Origin: UBA525 sp964589765
GTDB taxonomy: Archaea; Nanobdellota; Nanobdellia; Woesearchaeales; UBA525
DNA length: 64,000 nucleotides
Assembly (NCBI GenBank): GCA_964589765.1
Contig: CAZPUM010000001.1
Span: 1 to 64,000 of the forward strand
Direction: 5' to 3'
The notes under the pieces were generated by a model. It worked only from the letters and a program-made list of their open reading frames with translations. It searched no databases and was not told the origin of the DNA. Each line of letters begins with the position of its first letter. The stretch's first letter is position 1. A program made the translations under genes and the position numbers. Below are positions 24,695 through 31,636 of this stretch, piece after piece.

Positions 24695-25213
24695 ATGGTA
24701 ATCGGAGAATATGTAGCGGACAGCGTCCTTTTAGAGGACTCTGATAACGCAAGGGACCTCTTTGCTAGGTCACAGTTTGGGACAATGCTGAAAGGGGGAA
24801 TAGTCAAGCTTAGCTTGTTGGAAGCAACATTCCTTTCAGAAAAAGAGGCGTTGACAGTCAAGCAGAAAAATAAGACTATGTCATGGACAAATTTGCTTGC
24901 CAAAGGCAGAAGGTTGGACAAATCCTTTCCTGTGAAATACTCTGCATTCCGCGACCTTAGAACGCGAGGTTACATAGTAAAAACCGCATTAAAGTTCGGG
25001 GCAGATTTTCGCGTTTACGACAAAGGTCACAAAATAGGAAAGGACCACGCAAAGTGGATTGTTTTCGCAGTTCATGAAAGCGAAGCTCTGCGATGGCAGG
25101 ATTTCTCTGCGAAAAACAGAGTGGCCCACGGAACCAGAAAAAACCTGCTACTCGCAGTCGTTGACGACGAGGACGAGGTCACATACTGGGAGGTTTCGTG
25201 GAAGAAACCTTAG
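24695..25213 (+). CDS. endA: tRNA-splicing endonuclease EndA (short, about 172 residues)
   Basis: The catalytic domain contains FRVYDKGHKIGKDHAKW and TRKNLLLAVVDDEDEVTYWEV, carrying the Tyr, His and Lys of the archaeal tRNA intron endonuclease. The size fits a homotetrameric (alpha4) enzyme. It cuts the bulge-helix-bulge at intron ends. The start at ATG 24695 (MVIGEYVADS) matches the usual N-terminus. The stop overlaps the end of the frameshifted gene on the other strand. Confidence 0.93.
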   Translation: MVIGEYVADSVLLEDSDNARDLFARSQFGTMLKGGIVKLSLLEATFLSEKEALTVKQKNKTMSWTNLLAKGRRLDKSFPVKYSAFRDLRTRGYIVKTALKFGADFRVYDKGHKIGKDHAKWIVFAVHESEALRWQDFSAKNRVAHGTRKNLLLAVVDDEDEVTYWEVSWKKP

Positions 25214-25384
25214 TTTGTGAGATAATGTCTTGAGACAGCCCCTTCTTTGTAAATGCCTGCAAAAAAGTCCTTAATCTCAAAATCAACCTCAGTGAAGAAC
25301 TCATTTGTCAACTTATTAACATACTCAAGCCACTGTGCCTGCTGTCAGTGTTAACGCCAAAACCCCTAAGCTCAGATTTCCCAT
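25210..25384 (-). pseudogene. Frameshifted small membrane-protein gene
   Basis: On the minus strand, ATG 25384 opens MGNLSLGVLALTLTAGTVA then stops at TGA. One base over, the frame continues as WLEYVNKLTNEFFTEVDFEIK, then DFFAGIYKEGAVSRHYLTN and stop at 25210. Total length is 175 bases, one more than a 57-residue gene needs, so a single extra base near 25330-25345 explains the break. A TATA-like gcttaaaac (25408-25416) sits 26 bases upstream of the ATG. It may be a real pseudogene or a sequencing indel. Confidence 0.65.
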
Positions 25385-25473
25385 TTAATCCGGGTTAAAC
25401 CTGTCTGTTTTAAGCATCTCGACCAATATTTGGAGCAAAAAGGAATATATACACAACATTCGACAGTGTCTGT

Positions 25474-26340
25474 ATGGCCTTCCAAAGCATCCCTAGAGAA
25501 AGAATTATTGAAGCAATTAGTAAGCTGGGCCCTGCCCAGCCGTTAGAGGTCAGGAGAGAGCTTGGTGAAGGAGACACTGTTCTCATAGGAGCCATCCTGA
25601 GCGAGATGGCACACACAGGACTGATCGCCATCAGCAGAACCAAGCGGGGAGGAAGCCCTTTTTACTACCTGCCCAAACAACCAGAAACTCTGGAAAGCAT
25701 CAGCCAGTGGCTGAACGAAAAAGACAGGAAGACATTCGAGATTCTAAAATATCACAAGGTTCTGCGTGAGGATAAACTCGACCCTTTAACAAGAGTTAGC
25801 CTGCAGAACATACCTGATTTCAGCAGGAGGTTCACGGTTCAGACCGGTGACATGGAAGTGGCTTACTGGAGGTATTTCCTAATCTCTGAGGAACAAGCAA
25901 GAAACAAGATAGCCCCTCCAAAACCTGAAAGAGTTGAAAGGCAGGAGAGACTCCCTGAAGAACCACAAATTAACAAGGACCGCCCCAAGAAAAAGACCGC
26001 CCCAAAAACACCAGGCCAGAACTGGATTCAGGAAGACTCTCTCTACGCGAAGATTGAGAGGTTTGCTGAGAAACAATCAGGAGAACTTTCTGAACAGAAC
26101 TGCATTAAACCAGAGGGGGAGATTACATCAATAATGGAAGTTGATGGGACTTACGGACCCACTTCATACTATCTTTATGCTGTCAGCAGAAAAACTCTTC
26201 CCGCACACATGGTTTTCAAACAACTCCTGGAGGCAAGAAGCAAAGGCCTTCCATTACTAGTCCTGAAAGACAGCGAATATCCCAAATCTATTTTCAAAAA
26301 GTTTGATGATGTTCCTAATGTGTTCTTCAGGAAGATTTAA
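25474..26340 (+). CDS. Conserved-looking hypothetical protein with winged-helix N-terminus
   Basis: 288 residues. The first 75 residues resemble a winged helix-turn-helix (RERIIEAISKLGPAQPLEVRR, LIGAILSEMAHTGLIAIS, GGSPFYYLP). A basic Pro/Lys-rich linker (about 145-185) leads to a C-terminal alpha/beta domain (TSYYLYAVSRKTLPAHMV, GLPLLVLKDSEYPKSIFKKF) with a nuclease-like feel that I cannot assign. Leaderless with TATA atatata at 25445-25451. It lies 25 bases upstream of fen, so a DNA-linked role is possible but unproven. Confidence 0.75.
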   Translation: MAFQSIPRERIIEAISKLGPAQPLEVRRELGEGDTVLIGAILSEMAHTGLIAISRTKRGGSPFYYLPKQPETLESISQWLNEKDRKTFEILKYHKVLREDKLDPLTRVSLQNIPDFSRRFTVQTGDMEVAYWRYFLISEEQARNKIAPPKPERVERQERLPEEPQINKDRPKKKTAPKTPGQNWIQEDSLYAKIERFAEKQSGELSEQNCIKPEGEITSIMEVDGTYGPTSYYLYAVSRKTLPAHMVFKQLLEARSKGLPLLVLKDSEYPKSIFKKFDDVPNVFFRKI

Positions 26341-26365
26341 TTAAGATTTCAGAGGAACCTTTCAC

Positions 26366-27397
26366 ATGGGCATTGCAATCAGAGAGATTGTTCCAACAAC
26401 ACCTGTAAAGATTGACGACCTTGCAGGAAAAACATTAGCAGTGGATGGATACAATATTCTCTACCAATTTCTTACAACAATCAGAGGGCCAGACGGTAGC
26501 CCTTTAACCAACAGCAAAGGAGATGTCACTTCACATCTGACAGGACTGTTCACAAGAACGTGCAACCTTCTTTCAAGAAACATCAAATTGGTCTTTGTAT
26601 TTGATGGGAAAGTTCCCGTCCTTAAACATAGAGAGCTTGAGAAGCGCAAGGCAACCAAACAGGAGGCCTCAGCAAGGTTTCAGGAGGCTAAAGAGCGAGA
26701 GGATGTTGCTGAGATGAAAAAATTTGCTGGAAGAACTTCGAAGCTAACGCGTGAAATGGTAGCCCAGGCCAAGGACTTGCTTGACGCTCTTGGTGTGCCC
26801 TGGATTGATGCTCCTTCTGAAGGAGAAGCCCAGGCATCCGCCTTGGTAAAACAGGGAAAGGCTTGGGCGGTTGTCAGTCAGGATGCTGACGCTTTACTCT
26901 ACGAAGCACCCAGAATACTGAAAAACCTGGGAATTACGGGTAGAAGAAAACTTCCCGGAAGAATGGCCTATGTCAATGTAGAGCCTGAGTTAATAGAACA
27001 CAAAAAGGTTTTGGAGGCTTTAAAGCTTGATTTGGCTCAGCTCAGGGCCTTGGCTGTTCTGATAGGAACAGACTATAACCCTGGGGGCATCAAAGGGATA
27101 GGCCCCAAGAAGGGGCTTAAACTCGTGCAGGAGCACGACCATGACTTTGATACGGTATTCCAGGAGGTCAAATGGGACGAGAACTGGGACATCTCCTGGC
27201 AGGAAGTCCTAGCAGTCTTTGAAAATATGCCTGTTTTAGAACCTGAATCCATTGAATTCAGAAATACTGATAAGGATAAAGTTTTTGAACTCCTGGTAGA
27301 CAGGTATGAGTTCAGCAGTGAAAGGGTTGAAAACACTATCCAAAAAGTCTTAGACGCTCAGAGATCACAGCAGAAGGGTTTGTCGGACTTTTTCTAG
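26366..27397 (+). CDS. fen: Flap endonuclease 1
   Basis: 343 residues. Metal-binding acids are visible in AVDGYNILYQF, VFVFDGKVP, APSEGEAQAS, VSQDADALLY and LIGTDYNPGG, followed by the H3TH region KGIGPKKGLKLV. The C-terminus QQKGLSDFF is a PIP box for binding PCNA. FEN1 removes 5' flaps during Okazaki fragment maturation and repair. Follows the winged-helix gene closely, perhaps in the same transcript. Confidence 0.97.
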   Translation: MGIAIREIVPTTPVKIDDLAGKTLAVDGYNILYQFLTTIRGPDGSPLTNSKGDVTSHLTGLFTRTCNLLSRNIKLVFVFDGKVPVLKHRELEKRKATKQEASARFQEAKEREDVAEMKKFAGRTSKLTREMVAQAKDLLDALGVPWIDAPSEGEAQASALVKQGKAWAVVSQDADALLYEAPRILKNLGITGRRKLPGRMAYVNVEPELIEHKKVLEALKLDLAQLRALAVLIGTDYNPGGIKGIGPKKGLKLVQEHDHDFDTVFQEVKWDENWDISWQEVLAVFENMPVLEPESIEFRNTDKDKVFELLVDRYEFSSERVENTIQKVLDAQRSQQKGLSDFF

Positions 27398-27431
27398 AAA
27401 CACTTATTAGTTTATCAGCATCCCTGCCAGC

Positions 27432-27581
27432 ATGCGCTGGGTGTTGTTTTCATTGAGTCTTATTCTGGCTGTTGCCGGAGCTATAAGTTTTCTCGTGGAA
27501 ACGCTCAGACCGGCAGTAACACTCGTGTTACTGCTTTTGGGCGCTACAGGAGTAATCTGGACCACATGGTTCTACAAATGA
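27432..27581 (+). CDS. Tiny membrane protein (49 residues)
   Basis: ATG 27432 opens MRWVLFSLSLILAVAGAISF, followed by a polar turn (LVETLRPA) and a second hydrophobic helix (TLVLLLLGATGVIWTTW), ending FYK. This is a two-helix hairpin membrane protein. An A+T element cttattagt near 27403-27411 is at TATA distance. No family recognised. Confidence 0.6.
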   Translation: MRWVLFSLSLILAVAGAISFLVETLRPAVTLVLLLLGATGVIWTTWFYK

Positions 27582-27610
27582 CCACTAAACAGTAACAACA
27601 AAACAGTAAA

Positions 27611-27620
27611 TATATAAATA
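27611..27620 (+). promoter_or_regulatory. TATA box of the 440-residue hypothetical gene
   Basis: tatataaata centred about 26 bases before ATG 27641; leaderless. Confidence 0.7.
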
Positions 27621-27640
27621 GAGAGGATTAACAGGCAACC

Positions 27641-28963
27641 ATGTACACGCCATCAAAGCCGGCAATCTTCATTAGTTCTGACTGGAATCAAGTATCAAAC
27701 AAGATTGCGAGTAGCGCTCCACCAAACAATATTCTGATGGAAGACGAAAGGTACGACTGGAGCATGGCTGTTGGCAAACAGTTCTATCTGAAAGACGCAA
27801 GTACCAGGAACCTCCAACCACACTCAGGAATAATTTCACTTCCTGCAGTGCGAGCAACTCCCCTAATCAAAGAGCTTCTACCTTCAGAGTACAGAAACCT
27901 AAAAACACATCTCGACATAATCCCCAGGGGAGTCTTCTACTTCGAAACGCTTCCATGGGATGAGAAACAACAGAAAATCTCACTACTCAGACTCGCAGCA
28001 GCAATCCACAGAACAGGAACAAACTGGGCATTCGTAGATGAAATGGCCCTGGAAGGTTACACCAAAGAGGTCAGACGAGTCATATACTGTGGTTCCAACA
28101 ATCTTCTTTTACATAAGAAAGAGTTTTTTGCCGGCGCAGCCGGAAAAAGCATGCTCGGCGCAATCTTGAGATTCCAGGAAGATAATCTGCAAAGAACAAC
28201 TGTTTCATGCCATTCCACAGAGAGTTCAATAGTTGTTGATGGTCTTAAAGGAATCCCTAACATAGTAGACGCCAAAAAGAAGTTCCCACCACCACCCGAC
28301 TTCAGCCCAGGTTATGATAACAAACCATCTTTGAAAGAGTTGGCAAATGAAGAATCCTTCCCCGAAATTGTTTTAGACGATGAAATGGTAGAGAGGGGTT
28401 TTCAAGAAAGCGACCCAACCGAGACCCAACCGGTAAACACACCCACTAATGATACACAAACTCTCAGCCCCAATATTCCAACCATCAATGGACGCGCACT
28501 AAGAACTGCATTTGAAATGTTGGCATACAAGTACAACAAAAAACTGAAAACTTTGAAGAGAGAACTAGCAGAGTCCACCCCGCAAGGAGTTGCAGTCAGC
28601 GTGATTGACGATGAAATCTCAACCTACACCGCCAAGGCTCAAATAGCCCGCAGGTTTAGCGAAAGACTTAGAGAGCTGAACTCTACCACGACTTTCAAAG
28701 ACCCAATGGGCGAATTAGAAGGTCTTGTTATGAAAGTTGACACAGAGAATATCGAGTTCACACCAGATAACTTTATTGAAGCCATACAGTACAGCATCGA
28801 AAGATATGTAGAGGAGGGAAATAGAGGGCTAGACATTAACGGAGGCCACAATCTCAGCCCTGAGATTGATGCCGGAACCAGAAGAGACACATACTTTTCA
28901 CTAATCTCAGAACTACCAGTAGGAGAAGAGTTCCTACACTCGATTTCTAAAAAACAGTTTTAA
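27641..28963 (+). CDS. Hypothetical protein, 440 residues, two domains with acidic/Pro/Thr linker
   Basis: No family recognised. Residues 1-215 are a mixed alpha/beta domain (IFISSDWNQVSNKI, IPRGVFYFETLPW, VRRVIYCGSNNLLLHKKEFF). Residues about 220-285 form a low-complexity Pro/Glu/Thr linker (FPPPPDF, TETQPVNTPTNDTQT). Residues 290-440 are helical and charged. No signal peptide or membrane helix is visible. The end overlaps the convergent PRC-barrel gene by 4 bases. Confidence 0.7.
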   Translation: MYTPSKPAIFISSDWNQVSNKIASSAPPNNILMEDERYDWSMAVGKQFYLKDASTRNLQPHSGIISLPAVRATPLIKELLPSEYRNLKTHLDIIPRGVFYFETLPWDEKQQKISLLRLAAAIHRTGTNWAFVDEMALEGYTKEVRRVIYCGSNNLLLHKKEFFAGAAGKSMLGAILRFQEDNLQRTTVSCHSTESSIVVDGLKGIPNIVDAKKKFPPPPDFSPGYDNKPSLKELANEESFPEIVLDDEMVERGFQESDPTETQPVNTPTNDTQTLSPNIPTINGRALRTAFEMLAYKYNKKLKTLKRELAESTPQGVAVSVIDDEISTYTAKAQIARRFSERLRELNSTTTFKDPMGELEGLVMKVDTENIEFTPDNFIEAIQYSIERYVEEGNRGLDINGGHNLSPEIDAGTRRDTYFSLISELPVGEEFLHSISKKQF

Positions 28964-29226
28964 TCCTCGTCAGGGTCGTAGTTTGGAATCGCAGACTTAT
29001 TGATTATCATTATGTCGCCAAGGCTCTTAACAAGCTGATGCGGTACAATGACACCCTTAGCGTTTCCTAAAACCTTGCTCAAGAAACTGTTTCTAGTAGA
29101 GCGGACACGCCACCCAGAGACCTTGTTGTTAGCCAGGATGACTTCGTCAATGTCCCCGAAATAGTCACCACTGTCTGTGAAAACCTTCATCTCGTACGTC
29201 TCGGAAACGCGCTTCATGTTCAACAT
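28960..29226 (-). CDS. PRC-barrel domain protein
   Basis: 88 residues: SETYEMKVFTDSGDYFGDID, VILANNKVSGWRVRS, and GVIVPHQLVKSLGDIMII follow the PRC-barrel pattern, as in the 20.2 kb paralogue but with different loops. It is preceded by a GGTGG ribosome site 8 bases from the ATG. Function within archaea is unsettled; RNA-associated and division-associated PRC proteins are known. Confidence 0.8.
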   Translation of the reverse strand: MLNMKRVSETYEMKVFTDSGDYFGDIDEVILANNKVSGWRVRSTRNSFLSKVLGNAKGVIVPHQLVKSLGDIMIINKSAIPNYDPDED

Positions 29227-29346
29227 ATTTTACCACCTGTAAGTATTCCAGAGTAAAAAACATGCTCTCCCCCAACTATTTAAGCATTTCGCACCGACGA
29301 ATAGACCTTCTTAAACCTCTACTGCACTGCCTTGTATAAAAACCAA

Positions 29347-29386
29347 GGCGTGAGTGTGGGGCAAGGGACCCCACATTACGAACGCC
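29347..29386 (+). promoter_or_regulatory. Hairpin with an apparent K-turn
   Basis: The two strands are GGCGT-GA-GTGTGGGG (29347-29361) and CCCCACAT-TAC-GA-ACGCC (29369-29386). This gives an 8-bp canonical stem, a three-base bulge TAC, tandem GA/GA sheared pairs and a 5-bp second stem: the textbook K-turn arrangement bound by L7Ae in archaea. It covers the two candidate GTG starts of the following gene. Confidence 0.55.
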
Positions 29387-29754
29387 GGAACAAATACCTG
29401 TGGGTCAGGCAGGAATACGCAGTGCCACCTAACTCTCATGCTTTGTCGTATTTTGCCTCGCTCCGCTACGGCCAGGGTCTCGGCTCTCGCCCGATTTCCT
29501 TCAGAAATACTCGAGCCTCGGGTTTGACTCAGGACAAAGCACTTAAAAACAGGAAGAGAATCCTTAAAGAGATGAAAAAAGACCCTGGATACTACCCGAT
29601 TGGTCATTACTGGACGAACAATGACTTGCCCGAAAAATTTGGCGAGGGACCTAAAACTCTGATTCCAGAAGGATGGATGCCACTACCGAAGAAACCACTC
29701 AGAGAGCTTGAAGGGGCCTACTTCCAATGTGGAAATCATTATCACTTCTATTGA
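29350..29754 (+). CDS. Hypothetical protein with probable in-frame palindromic insertion; start uncertain
   Basis: About 134 residues from GTG 29350 (GTG 29356 and TTG 29332 are alternatives). The N-terminal part (YERRNKYLWVRQEYAVPP) and the C-terminal part (KRILKEMKKDPGYYPIGHYW ... EGWMPLPKKPLRELEGAYF) look coding. The middle (ALSYFASLRYGQGLGSRPIS) is odd in composition and is bounded by a perfect 9-bp inverted repeat, suggesting an inserted element that kept the frame open. No family recognised. Confidence 0.5.
   Translation: MSVGQGTPHYERRNKYLWVRQEYAVPPNSHALSYFASLRYGQGLGSRPISFRNTRASGLTQDKALKNRKRILKEMKKDPGYYPIGHYWTNNDLPEKFGEGPKTLIPEGWMPLPKKPLRELEGAYFQCGNHYHFY
29439..29541. repeat. Inverted-repeat-bounded insertion-like segment
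   Basis: TGCTTTGTC (29439-29447) and GACAAAGCA (29533-29541) are exact inverted copies enclosing about 85 bases with G+C-rich patches (cctcgctccgctacgg, ctcgagcctcggg) unlike the flanking coding sequence. No transposase is encoded. Confidence 0.45.
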
Positions 29755-29766
29755 ACCACCCCAGCA

Positions 29767-29775
29767 TTTATATAT
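29767..29775 (+). promoter_or_regulatory. TATA box of pan
   Basis: tttatatat centred 26 bases before ATG 29797; leaderless. Confidence 0.75.
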
Positions 29776-29796
29776 CAAATACTCGGTTCGGTTTTT

Positions 29797-30966
29797 ATGA
29801 GCATTAAGGACGCGGATATGGGGGACGATAAAGCCCGAGAGATAGAGTTCCGACTAACTGAGGAAATCTCGGCCTTAGAAGAAGAGAATCAACTTCTTAG
29901 GCAGTCCGTTACACAACTCCGTACAGAAATCGACAGGTACAGAAGCCCAGCACTTCTTGTAGCGGAGCTCATTGACCTTATTCAGAAGGACGGCAGGAGA
30001 ATGGCAATTATCCGCGTCCCAAACGGCAACAAGTTCCTAGTAGAAGTATCCTCAGACGCTGAAAATCTGAGACCAGGAATAAGCATTGTTGTCGAGCAAA
30101 AAAATCTCACAGTCATTGAAGAGATCAACGAAGGAGCCAACTTCAACGTTGAACAGTATGTGATTATCAACAAACCAGAAGTTAAGTGGACAGATATCGG
30201 CGGACTTGCTGACCAAGTCAGAGAAATACAAGAGGTTATCGAGCTTCCACTAGAAAAACCCGAACTTTTCAAGAAAGTAGGAATCACACCACCAAAAGGA
30301 ATTCTGCTACACGGCCCTCCAGGAACTGGAAAGACACTTATGGCAAAGGCTGTTGCTAACAGCACAGGCAGTACATTCATCGAAGTAGTCGGTTCTGAAC
30401 TTGTTCAGAAGTTCATCGGCGAGGGAGCCAAACTGGTCAAAGAGATATTCGACCTCGCGCGCTCCAAAGCGCCAGCGATTGTATTCATAGACGAGATTGA
30501 CTCGCTCGCAGCAAAGAGAATAGAACTCGGAACAAGTGGCGAGCGAGAGGTTCAGAGAACATTCATGCAACTCCTTGCCGAGATTGACGGGTTCAACAAC
30601 CTTGGCAATGTCAAAATCATAGGCGCCACCAACAGAAAGGACATACTCGACCCGGCAATCATCAGACCGGGTAGACTGGACCGACTCATAGAAGTCCCCG
30701 CTCCGGATATTGACGGCCTAAAACAGATTTTCAAAATCCACACCAAAAACATGAAGATTAGCAAGAAGACAAACATAGACAAAGTCCTAAGATTCATGAA
30801 AGGGTTCACAGGAGCAGAAGTAAAAGCTACAGTCACAGAGGCAGGTTACTTTGCTATTCGCGAGGACAGGACAACTGTAAAGGAAGAGGACCTCCTTTCA
30901 GGTATTGAAAAGGTCAACAGAGAAGAAAAACTCGAAGGCCACGACTATATGAACATGTTCGGCTAG
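29797..30966 (+). CDS. pan: Proteasome-activating nucleotidase PAN
   Basis: 389 residues. N-terminal coiled coil (EEISALEEENQLLRQSVTQL), an OB-fold ring domain, then the AAA+ module with Walker A GPPGTGKTLMAKA, Walker B IVFIDEIDSLAAKR and RPGRLDRLIEVP. It unfolds substrates for the 20S proteasome. The extreme C-terminus is NMFG, so the usual HbYX docking motif (hydrophobic-Tyr-any) is present only in a Phe variant (MFG). Confidence 0.96.
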   Translation: MSIKDADMGDDKAREIEFRLTEEISALEEENQLLRQSVTQLRTEIDRYRSPALLVAELIDLIQKDGRRMAIIRVPNGNKFLVEVSSDAENLRPGISIVVEQKNLTVIEEINEGANFNVEQYVIINKPEVKWTDIGGLADQVREIQEVIELPLEKPELFKKVGITPPKGILLHGPPGTGKTLMAKAVANSTGSTFIEVVGSELVQKFIGEGAKLVKEIFDLARSKAPAIVFIDEIDSLAAKRIELGTSGEREVQRTFMQLLAEIDGFNNLGNVKIIGATNRKDILDPAIIRPGRLDRLIEVPAPDIDGLKQIFKIHTKNMKISKKTNIDKVLRFMKGFTGAEVKATVTEAGYFAIREDRTTVKEEDLLSGIEKVNREEKLEGHDYMNMFG

Positions 30967-30974
30967 TATTATAA
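30967..30974 (+). promoter_or_regulatory. TATA box of candidate small RNA
   Basis: tattataa directly after the pan stop codon; the predicted transcript start 26 bases downstream coincides with the first strand of the small RNA terminal stem. Confidence 0.55.
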
Positions 30975-30995
30975 GTCAGAACATATTCTGCTAAT

Positions 30996-31068
30996 TACGC
31001 GCAATGACGATGTGAACACCCAGGTAGCCTTAGGGCAATGACCGTCGGATGTAACTGCCGAGCGCGTA
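30996..31068 (+). ncRNA. Candidate C/D-box-like small RNA with variant boxes
   Basis: A 7-bp terminal stem pairs TACGCGC (30996-31002) with GCGCGTA (31062-31068). Just inside are ATGACGA (31004-31010, one base from the C box RTGATGA) and CCGA (31058-31061, one base from the D box CTGA). Together they can form the C/D K-turn with a three-base bulge, tandem G-A pairs, a C-C in place of U-U, and the closing G-C. Weaker D' (CTTA, 31029) and C' (AATGACC, 31038) candidates lie between. It has its own TATA box. The variant boxes keep confidence modest. Confidence 0.45.
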
Positions 31069-31182
31069 TTCTACACACTCGCAGAAGTTTGAGGAAACCC
31101 CAAACCAACTGCCGAGCGCGTATTCTACACACTCGCAGAAGTTTGAGGAAACCCCAAACCAACTGCCGAACGCGTACTTCTC
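31053..31182 (+). repeat. 54-bp tandem repeat, 2.4 copies
   Basis: Unit 1 is 31053-31106, unit 2 is 31107-31160 (identical), and a partial diverged unit 3 begins at 31161. Each unit contains two potential hairpins: CTGC(c)GAG with CTCGCAG, and GTTTGaGG with CCcCAAAC. The first unit begins inside the D-box side of the candidate small RNA. Confidence 0.8.
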
Positions 31183-31228
31183 AATATCTGCTGAAAACAA
31201 TAAAAGCATAACCTCAATCCTATAAAGA

Positions 31229-31636
31229 ATGGGTAGAAGGGGTATGTTGGTAGCAGTTACGATCTGCGGTTTTTTATGTTGTGGAAGTCCTACTAACGCA
31301 GGAAAGTACTATGAGTCCAAAAAACCAATAATACCACACTATATTATCCCATCCACGACCGCATGTAAACCCAACTGGCACAAGAAGTTCGCGGATTGGG
31401 CGCTAAACCCTAAATCAGTTGACAACACTTATTCCATGGCAGCCATAGAACTTAGTGATGGCCGAAAAAGGGTTTTCTATTGGACTAGCACAGGATATTC
31501 AGATTCTTTCAGAGCAATGGATACCCACGCAAAAATTGTAGGAACCTATGATAATGGAAAAAGATGGCAGACAATCGTAGATTTTAGTAGGGGTGTAAAA
31601 AAACAACAGAAACCCCAAGAAATTCCTAGCCAATAA
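31229..31636 (+). CDS. Exported small protein, unknown function
   Basis: 135 residues. A signal sequence (MLVAVTICGFLCCGSPTNA) may be cleaved by signal peptidase after TNA, or lipidated at a Cys in GFLCC. The mature part is polar with aromatic motifs (HKKFADWALNPKS, RKRVFYWTSTGYSDSF, GTYDNGKRWQTIV). No family recognised. A TATA-like aataaaagc lies near 31199-31207. The stop overlaps the convergent trm5 gene by 11 bases. Confidence 0.7.
   Translation: MGRRGMLVAVTICGFLCCGSPTNAGKYYESKKPIIPHYIIPSTTACKPNWHKKFADWALNPKSVDNTYSMAAIELSDGRKRVFYWTSTGYSDSFRAMDTHAKIVGTYDNGKRWQTIVDFSRGVKKQQKPQEIPSQ

Noticed and set aside
29311..29607. Minus-strand open frame of 98 residues
   Set aside because: It is the antisense shadow of the gene at 29350-29754 and of the K-turn hairpin, with no plausible domain or promoter.
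31053..31182. CRISPR array
   Set aside because: The units are directly adjacent with no unique spacers, the period is 54 bp, and no cas gene is near.
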